From Halosaccharopolyspora lacisalsi (GTDB taxonomy: Bacteria; Actinomycetota; Actinomycetes; Mycobacteriales; Pseudonocardiaceae), in contig NZ_JACGWZ010000002.1 in assembly GCF_014137975.1 (NCBI RefSeq), forward strand, positions 372,001-436,000: a DNA stretch of 64,000 nt. The letters run 5' to 3'. The notes under the pieces are model-generated. The model made no database searches. It was not told the DNA's origin and was given only the letters and a program-made list of their open reading frames with translations. The position numbers and the translations under genes were made by a program. Below are positions 34,136 through 43,072 of the stretch, one piece after another. Every line of letters begins with the position of its first letter. The stretch's first letter is position 1.

Positions 34136-35347
34136 TCAGTCGTGCTGGGCGGAGAACGGTCCGCCGCTGCCGAAGGCCAGCTCGGTGAAGCGGTCGCCGA
34201 TGCGGCGGTGCGCGGCGGGGTCCGGGTGGAGCCGATCGGGCAGCGGCAGCTCGGCGAAGTCCGCCTCGCCGTAGAGGTCGCAGCCGTCGAGATAGGACAG
34301 AGTGGGGTCATCGGCGGCCCGCTGCTCGACGACGCGGGCCAGTTCCTCCCGGATGACGCTCAGCGTCAGCTTCCCGGCGGCGCGTTCGGCGGGGTCTCCG
34401 GTGGCCCGGAACCGCAGCTGCCCGTCGCCGAAGTCCACGGCTCCGGGGCCGGGGGTGTCCTCGTGGATGGGGCAGTACAGGGGCGAGACGACCAGCAGCG
34501 GCGTGGTGGGATGGCCCTCGCGGATGGTGTCGAGGAAACCGTGCACGGCCGGGCCGAAGGCGCGCAGCCGCATCAGGTCGGCGTTGACCAGGTTGATGCC
34601 GATCTTGACGCTGATCAGGTCCGCGGGGGCGTCCCGCACGGCGCGGGCGGTGAACGGGTCGAGCAGCGCGCTGCCGCCGAATCCGAGGTTGACCAGTTCC
34701 ACCCCACCGGAGGAAGCGGCCAACCCCGGCCAGGTCGTGGACGGGCTCGCCGCGTTCGAACCGTGACTGATCGAGCTGCCGTGGTGGACCCACACCCGAC
34801 GGTCCCCACGCGGTGCGGCCTCGACGGGAGCGTCAGTGCGCAGCGCGACCAGCTCGGTGATCTCGGTGTGCGGCAGCCAGATCTCGACGTCCTTGACGCG
34901 GGCGGCCAGCTCGGCGAACCGGACCGTGCCGACCGGGCCAGGTTGGGTTTCGGCGCCCCCGGTGGCCATGTCCAGCAGCAGGACCTTGCCGCCGGTCGTG
35001 CCGGACTGCCCGGCGAGTTCGCCGTCGACGAGCAGGTCGTACACGCCGTCCGGGCGGGGCGGGATGTCCCGGTAGCCCACCTTGGTGCGCAGCGTGTCCA
35101 GCTCGACGGCCGTGGCCCGGGTGCGAAACACCAGCCGCACGCCGGAGGGTTGGGACTCGGCCATGGCCAACTGCCCGTCGGGGCACTGCGCGCGAGCCCG
35201 GGCGGGCAGCCGGTGCGGCAGCACGCCGTGCTCGGTGCGCTCCAGTTCGAGCGCGCCGCGCAGGAGGTCTTCGGTGATGGGCGTGGAGATCCACTCCGTC
35301 GCCCGGGGCGTGGTGGAGTCGGGGATGCTTTCGTGCTGATGGTTCAC
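34136..35347 (-). CDS. SGNH/GDSL hydrolase family protein
   Basis: 403 residues. The C-terminal half is an SGNH hydrolase: the nucleophile block is HHGSSISHGSNA (about residue 193), a NLGFGGSALL block follows, and DRLHPDPAAHR supplies the Asp-His pair. The N-terminal 180 residues look like a beta-rich accessory domain (carbohydrate-esterase-like), with VYDLLVDGELAGQ and VEIWLPHT. There is no signal peptide. It probably deacylates a carbohydrate or small ester in the cytoplasm. Confidence 0.85.
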   Translation of the reverse strand: MNHQHESIPDSTTPRATEWISTPITEDLLRGALELERTEHGVLPHRLPARARAQCPDGQLAMAESQPSGVRLVFRTRATAVELDTLRTKVGYRDIPPRPDGVYDLLVDGELAGQSGTTGGKVLLLDMATGGAETQPGPVGTVRFAELAARVKDVEIWLPHTEITELVALRTDAPVEAAPRGDRRVWVHHGSSISHGSNAASPSTTWPGLAASSGGVELVNLGFGGSALLDPFTARAVRDAPADLISVKIGINLVNADLMRLRAFGPAVHGFLDTIREGHPTTPLLVVSPLYCPIHEDTPGPGAVDFGDGQLRFRATGDPAERAAGKLTLSVIREELARVVEQRAADDPTLSYLDGCDLYGEADFAELPLPDRLHPDPAAHRRIGDRFTELAFGSGGPFSAQHD

Positions 35348-35412
35348 AAGCCCAGCCTGTCAACCGGATTCGGTGATCCGCACATCCTTTTCCCGGCCCA
35401 CACCCCGTGCCG

Positions 35413-35441
35413 CCACGCCCACTCGACTGTCGTGGGCGTGG
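35413..35441. other. Hairpin overlapping the 42-base palindrome
   Basis: CCACGCCCAC (35413-35422) pairs with GTGGGCGTGG (35432-35441) around a nine-base loop. It shares bases 35436-35441 with the larger palindrome, so the two structures exclude each other in one RNA. Confidence 0.5.
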
Positions 35442-35477
35442 TGGTGCGGGGGCTGCGCAGCCCCCGCACCACCACGC
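35436..35477. terminator. Perfect 42-base palindrome, likely bidirectional terminator
   Basis: Two exactly complementary 21-base arms, 35436-35456 and 35457-35477, beginning GCGTGGTGGTG and ending CACCACCACGC, with no spacer. It stands about 90 bases from the start of the GDSL gene and 54 bases beyond the end of the DUF2599 gene, which it would terminate. Confidence 0.7.
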
Positions 35478-35531
35478 TTCGGGGTCGAACCCGGTGGTTA
35501 CCGCGACCGGCCGGCGGCAAGTCCTACCGGG

Positions 35532-36061
35532 TCAGGAGGAGGATCCGCCGTCACCGTGGCCCCAGTTGCACTTGTGCTGGCGCACGTTGTTCCACCAGTC
35601 GCCGTTGGGTTCCCGGTCGGACTCCAGAGTCCAGGCCGGATCGTTACCGGTGAAGTTGCCCAGGGCATGGCAATCGAACTGATGGCGCAGCGTCTTCGGG
35701 TTCGGGAAGGTCACACAGTTCCGCAGATCGCTCCGGGCCGGATTGACCGGTGGCTTGGGCCCCTTGATCTCTGGCACCAGATTGACCTTGAACATGCCGC
35801 CGTCCGAGTTCGGGTCACGCTCGCTTTTTTGATCAAGAGGCTGCCGCGGGAACGCCGGCCCTGGTTCGGTGGCAGCCGAGTGGCCTCCGCTCCCACCGCT
35901 TCCGGGCCCGTACCGGCCGTGGGCTCGGCCGGCTGGGCCACGGCCGGTCCCGCCCCCAGCGAGGAGGCGACCAGGGCGGTGCTCGCGACCAGCGCGAACC
36001 GTCTGACAGGGCTGGTGGCGGTCGCGTGCGTACTCCTCTCGCCTCCGTTCCCAGCAGACAC
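35532..36061 (-). pseudogene. Secreted DUF2599-like protein, single-base frameshift
   Basis: The N-terminal frame from GTG 36061 has a signal peptide (RRFALVASTALVASSLG, then AVA-Q cleavage). At AAAAAA on the minus strand (about 35825-35832) the coding frame changes; seven A would join it to SERDPNSDGGMFKVNLVP and the rest. The C-terminal part (RHQFDCHALGNF, WTLESDREPN, VRQHKCNW) is DUF2599-like with two cysteines. The role of DUF2599 proteins is unknown. The start is uncertain, since no ATG or clear ribosome binding site is visible. Homopolymer error or real decay are both possible. Confidence 0.65.
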
Positions 36062-36173
36062 AGCGTCGTTCGCTGTTGCGGTTCACGGTGCCGCAGAACC
36101 GATCCCTGTTCGGTGGGTTCGACGACGTATCACTCGAGCGAGGGACGATCTGATCGCGAACAGCATCGCCGCC

Positions 36174-36509
36174 TCAGGACTCCGGCCTGCCGTGGCCGCG
36201 GGGTGGCGGGATCTCGGTACGGCCGGTCGCGGTGTCGTGCCGCACGCGCGGAGCCGCGGGAAACACCCGGTCCCGAGGCAGCCGGTCACGGAACTGATGA
36301 CGGATGAGCTCGGCATCGGACACGGTCCAGGTCACCACGATCTCGCCATCGCGAAGACCTCCGCCGGTCTGGTCCAGCCAGCGGACCGCGTGGCGCACCA
36401 CCAACGCGTGCCGGGCCTCTCGCTCGGCCAGTTGGGCAGCGATGGCACACAGGTGCCGCCAGCGCTCGGGGTCGAAGTGGTCGGTGTGGACAGTGGTCTG
36501 CACGGACAT
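36174..36509 (-). CDS. Hypothetical protein, 111 residues
   Basis: ATG 36509 follows CGGGAG. The body (FDPERWRHLCAIAAQLAERE then ARHALVVRHAVRWL and GEIVVTWTVSD) is helix followed by strand, with a disordered Pro/Arg-rich tail. I recognise no family. It lies between the frameshifted DUF2599 gene and the SLATT relic, all on the minus strand, so it may belong to the same decaying block. Confidence 0.5.
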   Translation of the reverse strand: MSVQTTVHTDHFDPERWRHLCAIAAQLAEREARHALVVRHAVRWLDQTGGGLRDGEIVVTWTVSDAELIRHQFRDRLPRDRVFPAAPRVRHDTATGRTEIPPPRGHGRPES

Positions 36510-36849
36510 TCGGCACTCCCGGTGATCAGACGACCACGTCCAAGTGAAACCGAGGTCGAGCACGCGGGAATACCGACAAATGGGCCCGATCCCGAGCGAA
36601 CGCGGGACCGGCGGAGTGAAGGTGATACCCGAGGTCGGCTCAACCTGGTGCAGGTCCACGAGGTCTGACGGATTCCGGGAACTCGGTGGCTCCGGTCAGC
36701 GCGGCTGTGGCTCTCTTCTCGTACCCGTGGTGTGGGGATGTCCGAACGACAGGCGGTCCGGTGAGGTCGCTGCTCGGGGAAGCGCGATGCCGAGGTGGGA
36801 CCCGGAAGTGCCGGGTCACTCGTCGTGTGACGAACACCAGGTGCTGTGC
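36510..36849. other. Intergenic stretch between small gene and SLATT relic
   Basis: About 340 bases. The minus-strand frame that follows the SLATT core stays open here but no longer resembles the family. No hairpin or promoter was identified. It probably includes the decayed 3' end of the SLATT gene. Confidence 0.4.
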
Positions 36850-37400
36850 TCACGACTGATCGCAGCGCTGGAGCCTGCTCCCGGGGCAGGGAGAGATCGT
36901 GGCTGGCAACGATGTAGGCCTGCGAGACGGTGGTGTGCTGCAGGGCCGCCGACCAGGCGACGAACGCGACCACGGTGGTGGCGATGATTCCGGCGGGGTC
37001 GAAGGAGACCACTCCGAACGCCTTGGTCAGCGCTTCCACCACGCCGGCGATCTCGAACAGCAGCACCAGTGTCTGGTAGCGACGGGCTCGACGTCGGTGG
37101 AACAGTGCCTTGTTCGCGTACCAGCCTGCTGGTCGGTGATCCGCCCGGTCAGGTAGCTGCGCCTGCGGTCCGGTCGGCAGCGCGCAGCTCGCGCATGTGT
37201 GCACTGAGCGCGGGTGCTCCGGTCGGCACCAGTCGCGAAGTCGGGAGATCACGTTGCAGGGCGGCCAGCCGCTCGGTGAATACCCGGTCGGCCTCGATCG
37301 ACGACAGGGACAGCGGAGTGAAATGCGGCTGCTCGGTCTGTTCACCCTCCTGCTGGGCGGGATCTTCGGGATGCGCGTGCTGGTGGGAGGCGGGGGTCGG
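36850..37400 (-). pseudogene. SLATT/DUF4231-domain membrane protein relic
   Basis: One minus-strand frame gives TEQPHFTPLSLSSIEADRVF and FTERLAALQRDLPTSRLVPT up to MRELRAADR. A second gives RRRSYLTGRITDQQAG. A third gives GWYANKALFHRRRARRYQTL and two hydrophobic helices (LVLLFEIAGVVEAL and GIIATTVVAFVAWSA), then QAYIVASHDLSL. Together they form a DUF4231/SLATT protein with two transmembrane helices, split by at least two frameshifts. SLATT proteins have been proposed as pore-forming effectors in bacterial conflict systems. No partner gene is intact here. Ends are approximate. Confidence 0.65.
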
Positions 37401-37638
37401 CCGGTTTCGCTCGACCGTTCCCAGGTGGTCCGGTTGTTCGGCGGTTGGGAACGCGTGGTCGCTACCGCTCCCGCCGGGCTGATCGACTCGGGTGCTGTGA
37501 CGGTCTCGACCGCGCGACGGTGAAGGGAATCAGCTACTTCGACATCGGGGTCCCGAGGTATCCGTGCCGATGCGCCGCGGACGGATCAACGTGCCCCGCC
37601 GACCAGCCACGACCGCCGCGTCGGCGACCGGGCCGCGC

Positions 37639-38262
37639 TTACGACTCGTCGGTGACCAGCGGTACGAATCCGACCGAACTCAGTGTTTCCCGGCGGCCGT
37701 GGCGCAGCCGGACGAGGTCACCGAGACCGCCGTGCCCCACCGGGCACACCAGCGTGCCGTCCGGACCGAGCTGCTCCAGCAGGGGCTGGGGGATCTCCTC
37801 GGCCATGGCGGTCACCGAGATCCCGTCGAACGGGGCGCGGTCGGGTGCCCCCCGGGCACCGTCTCCGTGGCGGACCTCGACGTTGTCGTAGTCCAGCTCC
37901 GCCAGCGTTCGTCGGGCTCCTTCGGCGAGGTCGGCATGGCGCTCGACGCTGGTCACCCGGCGGCAGCACCGTGCCAGGACCGCGGCGGCGTAGCCGCTGC
38001 CCGTGCCGATCTCCAGCACGTTCTCGGTCCCCGAAGGATCCAGCGCCTCTGCCATCAACGCCACGATCCAGGGCACCGAAATCGTCTGTCCCGAGCCGAT
38101 GGGCAGCGGCTGGTCGGTGTAGGCCTCGGGGACCAGCTCGGGGTCGACGAATCGTTGCCGGGGCACCTCGGCCATGGCCTCGAGCACGTACCGGTTGCTG
38201 ATGCCGCCCCGGCGCAGGGAATCGACCATGTCGGATCGCCGCGCCCGCTCGTCGCCCGCCAT
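37639..38262 (-). CDS. Protein-L-isoaspartate O-methyltransferase-like
   Basis: 207 residues. The Pcm pattern is clear: VPRQRFVDPELVPEAYTDQP, GSGQTISVPWIVALM, then SAM motif I VLEIGTGSGYAAAVLAR at about residues 82-98 and VTSVERHADLA. Such enzymes methylate isoaspartyl residues in damaged proteins using SAM; actinomycetes have several paralogs, some acting on peptides. The C-terminal region is shorter and simpler than in the larger actinobacterial forms. It appears to be monocistronic. Confidence 0.85.
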   Translation of the reverse strand: MAGDERARRSDMVDSLRRGGISNRYVLEAMAEVPRQRFVDPELVPEAYTDQPLPIGSGQTISVPWIVALMAEALDPSGTENVLEIGTGSGYAAAVLARCCRRVTSVERHADLAEGARRTLAELDYDNVEVRHGDGARGAPDRAPFDGISVTAMAEEIPQPLLEQLGPDGTLVCPVGHGGLGDLVRLRHGRRETLSSVGFVPLVTDES

Positions 38263-38343
38263 CGTGGCCTCCCCTCGCGTGCTCTCGGAAATACCCCGGG
38301 TCGTCGACGGTAGTCGCAGCCGGGCTGCTGGGCATCTCCCGCG

Positions 38344-38844
38344 CTACGTCGAGGTGTCGTCGATCCGGGACTCCATCACCTCGGCGAAACGGGTCAGCGC
38401 ATCGACGACGCGTTCGCGATCCTGCCCGAGGCCGGCCAGCAGTCTCGCGTGGGCTTCGAGCTCGCGGGGGAACAGGTCGTCGATGACGTCCTGACCGGTG
38501 CCGGTCATGCTGATCAGTGCGGCGCGTCGGTCCGCGGGGTTGACCGAACGCGTGATGAGATCGCGTTTTTCCAGCTTGCCCAGGGTTTTGCTGACTCCCG
38601 CCCGGGACATGCCGAGGCGGGAGGCGAGGTGGTGGGCGGTGACCGGTTCCGCGTTGTAGCGCAGCGGCACGAGCAACTCCACCTCGGCCGCGGTCAGTGC
38701 CGCACCGTCGTAGAGCGGCTCCACCGCCCGGTCGAGCAGGGCTGTGATGCGCTTGACCAGCGCCACGACTTCCATGGGGGAGGTGTCCAGTCCGGGGTGG
38801 TGCTCACCCCAGAGCTGCTGGGTGCGTGACTGAAGAGGGAGCAT
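38344..38844 (-). CDS. MarR family transcriptional regulator
   Basis: About 166 residues from ATG 38844, with AGAGGGAG shortly upstream; GTG 38853 is an alternative. The winged helix has LTAAEVELLVPLRYN, HHLASRLGMSRAGVSKTLGKLEKRDLI and the wing NPADRRAALISMTG. It is divergent from a thioredoxin-reductase-like gene with an AT-rich gap, and so probably controls that gene. Confidence 0.88.
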   Translation of the reverse strand: MLPLQSRTQQLWGEHHPGLDTSPMEVVALVKRITALLDRAVEPLYDGAALTAAEVELLVPLRYNAEPVTAHHLASRLGMSRAGVSKTLGKLEKRDLITRSVNPADRRAALISMTGTGQDVIDDLFPRELEAHARLLAGLGQDRERVVDALTRFAEVMESRIDDTST

Positions 38845-38855
38845 GATCACCAATT

Positions 38856-38880
38856 TTGTTAACTAGCGAACTACTTGTTA
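38856..38880. promoter_or_regulatory. AT-rich repeats in the MarR promoter, candidate operator
   Basis: TTGTTA at 38856-38861 and 38875-38880, with AACTA twice between them (38861-38865 and 38869-38873). It lies just upstream of the MarR start and on the divergent side of the reductase gene. Confidence 0.4.
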
Positions 38881-39001
38881 CTTTTTCAGCGTAGCCCACT
38901 GTCCGGTCGGGACGAACGAGAGCCTCACCGAAAACACCCGCGTTCGCCCCGACAGACAGCAGCGCCCGTCGACGGCGGGCACGACTGTGGAGGTCATCGA
39001 C

Positions 39002-39940
39002 ATGGAATACGACGCGATAGTGGTCGGGGGCGGTGCGGCCGGGCTGGCCGCCGCGACGATGTTGGCCCGCTCCCGCCGTCGGGTGGTGGTGGTCGATGCC
39101 GGCGAACCTCGCAATGCTCCGTCCGCACACCTGCACGGTTTTCTGTCCCGGGACGGATCGTCACCGTCCGAGCTGCTCGCGGCCGGTCGACGCGAGGTGA
39201 CCGGCTACGGCGGACAACTGCTCCAGGACCGGGTGCGCGACATCGGGCACATCGACGAGCACGGCTACCTCGTGCGCTTGGACGGTGGAGGCGAGCTGAC
39301 CACACGCGGGGTGCTGGTGGCCACTGGGCTGCGCGACGTGCTCCCCGACATCCCCGGTGTGCGCGAGCGGTGGGGAAACGACGTGCTGCACTGCCCGTAC
39401 TGCCACGGATACGAGGTGCGCGACGCGCCGATCGCGGTGGTGGGCGGCGACAATCGACCGTTCACCCTGCACCAGGCGTCGCTGGTGCGGCAGTGGTCGG
39501 ACGACGTGGTGTTCTTCCCGCACACGATCACCCTGACCGAGGAGGAACGGGAGCGGTTGCTCGCCCGCGGGATCCACATCGTCGACGGTGACGTGGCGCG
39601 GGTGGCCACCGACGGAGGCCGACTGTCCGGGGTGGAATGCGCCGACGGTCGGGTGGTGCGGCGGGAGGCGGTGTTCGTGGGTCCCCGCTTCGTGCCGCAC
39701 GACGAACTCCTCACCGGCCTGGGGTGCGCGCTCGGCGACGACGGGTGGGTGGTCACCGACACCACGGGCCGCACCAGCGTGGACGGGATATGGGCGGCCG
39801 GCAACGTCGTGGACTCACCGGCCCAATTGAGCAACGCCGCCGGTGCGGGATCGACCGCCGCCACAGCGCTCAACCACCGTTTGCTGGCCGACGACGTCGA
39901 ACGAGCCCTCACCGACCACCGCGCGGCGCACCTCGGCTGA
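39002..39940 (+). CDS. FAD/NAD(P)-dependent oxidoreductase, thioredoxin reductase-like
   Basis: 312 residues from ATG 39002, behind TGGAGG; the frame is open five codons further. It has the FAD-binding GxGxxG motif (DAIVVGGGAAGLAAATML), the redox pair CPYC in DVLHCPYCHGYEVRD (about residues 130-133), an NAD(P) motif PIAVVGGDN (GGDN instead of GGGxS), and the C-terminal FAD motif DGIWAAGNV. It could be a thioredoxin-reductase relative or a small-molecule dithiol oxidase. It is divergent from MarR. Confidence 0.85.
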   Translation: MEYDAIVVGGGAAGLAAATMLARSRRRVVVVDAGEPRNAPSAHLHGFLSRDGSSPSELLAAGRREVTGYGGQLLQDRVRDIGHIDEHGYLVRLDGGGELTTRGVLVATGLRDVLPDIPGVRERWGNDVLHCPYCHGYEVRDAPIAVVGGDNRPFTLHQASLVRQWSDDVVFFPHTITLTEEERERLLARGIHIVDGDVARVATDGGRLSGVECADGRVVRREAVFVGPRFVPHDELLTGLGCALGDDGWVVTDTTGRTSVDGIWAAGNVVDSPAQLSNAAGAGSTAATALNHRLLADDVERALTDHRAAHLG

Positions 39941-39965
39941 CCGTGAGAGTGGTGGCGAAGCGGTT

Positions 39966-41408
39966 TCAGACGGTCGCGGCGGGACGGTTCCAGGGGCGGG
40001 CCCGTTCGAAAGCGCGGGCGGCCCTCAGGACGCGGGCGTCGCTGTGGCGGGGTCCCACGATCTGGAGACCGACCGGGAGACCGTCGGACGTGAAACCGCA
40101 GGGCACACTGGCGGCCGGTTGCTGGGTCATGTTGAACGGATAGCTCAGCGGAGTCCAGCCGGTCCAGCGTGGCGTGGTGGATCCGGCCGGTACTTCCGCG
40201 TCGGCTTCGAAGGCCGGGATCGGCACGGTGGGGGTCAGCAGCAGGTCGTAGGTCTCGTGGAAGGCCCCCATGCGCTGGCCGAGCTTCATGCGGGTGTCGG
40301 TGGCCTCCAGGTAGTCCTGAGCGGAGTAGTCCAGACCTTGACGGCAGACCTGGGCCAGGCCGGGGTCCAGCAGCTCCCGTTGGGCGTCGGTGAGGTGGTC
40401 GGTGGATTTGGCGGCACCGGAAAACCACAGCACGTGGAAGTCCTCGACAGGATCGTCGAAACCGGGGTCGGCCCGCTCCACGCTCGCCCCCGCCTCCTCG
40501 AAGGCCCGCACCGCCTCGGCGACGATCTCGGCGATCTCGCTGTCCACGGTGGCGAAACCGAGGTCGGGACTGTAGGCCAGCCGCAGGCCGCGCACCCCGG
40601 CGTCGAGACCCTCCACGAAGGATCCGCTCGGGGGCGGCAGGGCCGACCAGTCCCGACTGTCGGGTTCGCACAGCACGTCCATCATCAGGGCGGTCTCGGT
40701 CACCGTGGTCGTCATCGGACCCGCGTGCGCCAAAGTGCCGAACGGACTGGCGGGATAGTGCGGAATGCGGCCGTAGGTGGGCTTGAGGGTGCAGATCCCG
40801 CAGAACGCGGCGGGAATGCGCACCGATCCGCCTCCGTCGGTGCCGATGGCCAGCGGGGCCATCCCGAGCGCGACGGCCGCGGCCGCACCGCCGCTGGACC
40901 CACCGGCGGTGCGGGTGGTCTCCCACGGGTTGCGGGTGGCACCGGTCAGCGGGCTGTCGGTCACGCCCTTCCACGCCAGTTCCGGGGTGGTGGTCTTGCC
41001 GACGAAGACCGCGTTGTGCTCACGCATCCGTGCCACGGCGGGAGCGTCGACGGTCCAGGACTGGTCGGGGCACACGGTGCGGGACCCGCGCAGGGTGGGC
41101 CAGTCCCGGGTGAGGAAGATGTCCTTGATCGAGGTCGGAACCCCGTCGAGGCGCCCGACCGACTGTCCGCGCTGCCACCGCCGCTCGGAGTCCCGTGCCT
41201 GCAGCAGGGCGTGCTCGCCGTCGACGAGGCAGAAGGCGTTGACGGCCGGATCGGCCTCGGCGATGCGCTCCAGCGTGGCCTCGGTGGCCTCCACCGGGGA
41301 CAGCTGCCCGGACGCGAAGGCCTCCAGCATCTCCGTGGCGGTCAGGTCCGCGGCCGACGGTGTCGTGACCGGGGTGGGGGTGGTGCTCGGTGCCGTGGTC
41401 TCGCTCAT
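39966..41408 (-). CDS. Amidase (amidase-signature family)
   Basis: 480 residues from ATG 41408. The Ser-cisSer-Lys triad is visible: Lys in [11 protein letters not shown], cis-Ser in [16 protein letters not shown], nucleophile Ser in [16 protein letters not shown]. It should hydrolyse a carboxamide to acid and ammonia in the cytoplasm. It lacks a GatA context (no gatB or gatC nearby), so it is catabolic rather than for tRNA. The start overlaps the stop of the D-2-hydroxyacid dehydrogenase gene (TGATG), so the two share the GntR-operator promoter. Confidence 0.88.
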   Translation of the reverse strand: MSETTAPSTTPTPVTTPSAADLTATEMLEAFASGQLSPVEATEATLERIAEADPAVNAFCLVDGEHALLQARDSERRWQRGQSVGRLDGVPTSIKDIFLTRDWPTLRGSRTVCPDQSWTVDAPAVARMREHNAVFVGKTTTPELAWKGVTDSPLTGATRNPWETTRTAGGSSGGAAAAVALGMAPLAIGTDGGGSVRIPAAFCGICTLKPTYGRIPHYPASPFGTLAHAGPMTTTVTETALMMDVLCEPDSRDWSALPPPSGSFVEGLDAGVRGLRLAYSPDLGFATVDSEIAEIVAEAVRAFEEAGASVERADPGFDDPVEDFHVLWFSGAAKSTDHLTDAQRELLDPGLAQVCRQGLDYSAQDYLEATDTRMKLGQRMGAFHETYDLLLTPTVPIPAFEADAEVPAGSTTPRWTGWTPLSYPFNMTQQPAASVPCGFTSDGLPVGLQIVGPRHSDARVLRAARAFERARPWNRPAATV

Positions 41409-42388
41409 CAGATGCTCTCCGATCCACTGACGTAGCCGCGATGTTTGTCCACGACGTTGCGCAGCCGGTCGTCGGCGGCGTAGCCGGCCAGGTTCGTCGT
41501 GAACAGGGCGACCAGCTCCTCGGTCCACCCGAGCGTGTCGCCGGACATGTGCGGGGAGACGAGCACGTTGTCCATCTCCCACAGGGGGGAATCCTCGGGG
41601 AGCGGTTCGACGTCGAAGACGTCCAGGGCCGCTCCGGCGATGGTGCCGGCGACCAGGGCCTCGACGAGGTCTTCCTGAACGACCAGCTGGCCGCGCCCGA
41701 CGTTGATCAACCGAGCACTCGGCCGGAAACGCGCCAGCATCTCGGCATCGATCATCCCGCGGGTGCTCTCGGTCAGGGGAGCGGCCAGCACCACGTAGTC
41801 GAACTCGCCGACGACCTCGTGCAGCGCCTCGGAGGCGTGCACGTAGCCGAAGTCGGGGTCCTCGGCGCGGCTGGTGCGTCCGGCTCCGACCACCGACAGC
41901 CCCGCCGCCGACAACTGGGTGGCGATGGCCCGCCCGATCGGACCGGTGCCGACCACGAGCGCCTTCTTGCCCTCGATGCGCTCGGTCTCGCGGTGCTGCC
42001 AGCGCTTGTGGTCCTGCAGCCGCACGCTGGTGTGCAGGTCCTTGGCCAGGGCCAGCACGGTGGTCAGCACGTACTCGGCCATGGGGCGGTCGAAGATGCC
42101 GCGGGAGTTGGTCACCACGACTTCGGAGTCCCGCAGCGCGTCGAACAGCAGCCGATCCACTCCGGCGCTGGCGACGTGGATCCAGCGCAGCTCGTCGGCG
42201 GCGGAGAAGGCCTCGCTCACGGCCTCGGACAGGAAGTGCCAGACGAACAGCACGTCGGCACCGCCAAGTGACTCGGCGAGCGTGTCCTCGGTGGCGTAGC
42301 GCACGGTGGCCAGCCGCTCGACGTCGGTCATCGCGGGCGGGTGGTTTCCATCGTGCAGGACCACGACGGTGGGAGAGCTCGCGTTCAT
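41408..42388 (-). CDS. D-2-hydroxyacid dehydrogenase family protein
   Basis: 326 residues from ATG 42388, behind AAGGCAGG. The NAD-binding motif is [15 protein letters not shown], the substrate-binding/catalytic residues are Arg in [11 protein letters not shown], Glu in [12 protein letters not shown] and His in VSPHMSGDT. It interconverts 2-oxoacids and D-2-hydroxyacids. It is the first gene of the left arm of the GntR-controlled cluster; the operator at 42479-42492 lies 91 bases upstream. Confidence 0.88.
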   Translation of the reverse strand: MNASSPTVVVLHDGNHPPAMTDVERLATVRYATEDTLAESLGGADVLFVWHFLSEAVSEAFSAADELRWIHVASAGVDRLLFDALRDSEVVVTNSRGIFDRPMAEYVLTTVLALAKDLHTSVRLQDHKRWQHRETERIEGKKALVVGTGPIGRAIATQLSAAGLSVVGAGRTSRAEDPDFGYVHASEALHEVVGEFDYVVLAAPLTESTRGMIDAEMLARFRPSARLINVGRGQLVVQEDLVEALVAGTIAGAALDVFDVEPLPEDSPLWEMDNVLVSPHMSGDTLGWTEELVALFTTNLAGYAADDRLRNVVDKHRGYVSGSESI

Positions 42389-42453
42389 GCCTGCCTTCGC
42401 GTTCGCGGGAGCGTGTTCGGTGGTGCGGACGACGACGCCGGTGGCCCGGGGTA

Positions 42454-42481
42454 TTGACACGCTACGAAGCACTCGTAGGAT
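42454..42481 (+). promoter_or_regulatory. Consensus-like promoter of the DUF3830 operon
   Basis: TTGACA (42454-42459), 16-base spacer, TAGGAT (42476-42481) on the plus strand, about 80 bases before the DUF3830 start. The -10 box runs into the GntR operator, so bound regulator would block polymerase. Confidence 0.6.
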
Positions 42482-42492
42482 TGTCAACAATC
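42479..42492. promoter_or_regulatory. GntR operator copy 1, GATTGTCAACAATC
   Basis: Inverted repeat GATTGT-CA-ACAATC between the divergent D-2-hydroxyacid dehydrogenase and DUF3830 genes. The core TTGTCAACAA contains GT and AC at the positions usual for FadR-type GntR sites. Near-identical copies lie at 43889 and 47767. Confidence 0.8.
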
Positions 42493-42562
42493 AGCCGACC
42501 CGGCCGCGTCCGGCCGGTGTGGCGGTACTTCTGTCTCCGCGTCGAAACGGACACCCTCACCG

Positions 42563-43057
42563 ATGACCAGGTACTTGTCGATCACGTTGCAGCACCGTGA
42601 CGTGACGTGCGTGGCCGAACTGCTGGACAAGGACGCCCCCCGAACCTGCGAGGCGGTCTGGCAGGGGCTTCCCCAGGCCGGCCCGGTCCACCACGCCAAA
42701 TACGCGCGCAACGAGGTCTACACGATGGTGCCCCGCTTCGCGGGCGCCGAACCCGGCCAGGAGAACCCGACGGTGACCCCGATCCCCGGTGACCTCGTGT
42801 ACTTCTCCTTCGACGGGGGGATGCTCGACCGCGAGTTCAAGGAGGAGAAGGACCTCCAGGACCTGTCGGGCGTCATCGATCTGGCGATGTTCTACGGCCG
42901 CAACAACCTGCTGATCAACGGTGACGTCGGGTGGGTGCCCGGCAACGTCTACGGCGCGGTGGTGGAGAACCTGGCGGCCTTCGCCGAGGCCTGCCACGAC
43001 GTGTGGCGCAGCGGCAGCGTCGGGGAACGTCTGATCTACCAGCGGCACTCGGGCTAG
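42563..43057 (+). CDS. DUF3830 family protein (cyclophilin-like fold)
   Basis: 164 residues. The order TCEAVWQGLPQAGPVHHAKYARNEVYTM, PGDLVYFSFDGGML, GVIDLAMFYGRNNLLIN and GWVPGNVYGAVVE is the DUF3830 pattern. The family is predicted to have a cyclophilin-like barrel and is often encoded beside racemase-like proteins, amidases and dehydrogenases. No reaction has been assigned to my knowledge. It is the first gene of the right arm, 15 bases before the racemase-like gene. Confidence 0.85.
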   Translation: MTRYLSITLQHRDVTCVAELLDKDAPRTCEAVWQGLPQAGPVHHAKYARNEVYTMVPRFAGAEPGQENPTVTPIPGDLVYFSFDGGMLDREFKEEKDLQDLSGVIDLAMFYGRNNLLINGDVGWVPGNVYGAVVENLAAFAEACHDVWRSGSVGERLIYQRHSG

Positions 43058-43072
43058 GCGAGGGAAAGGAGG

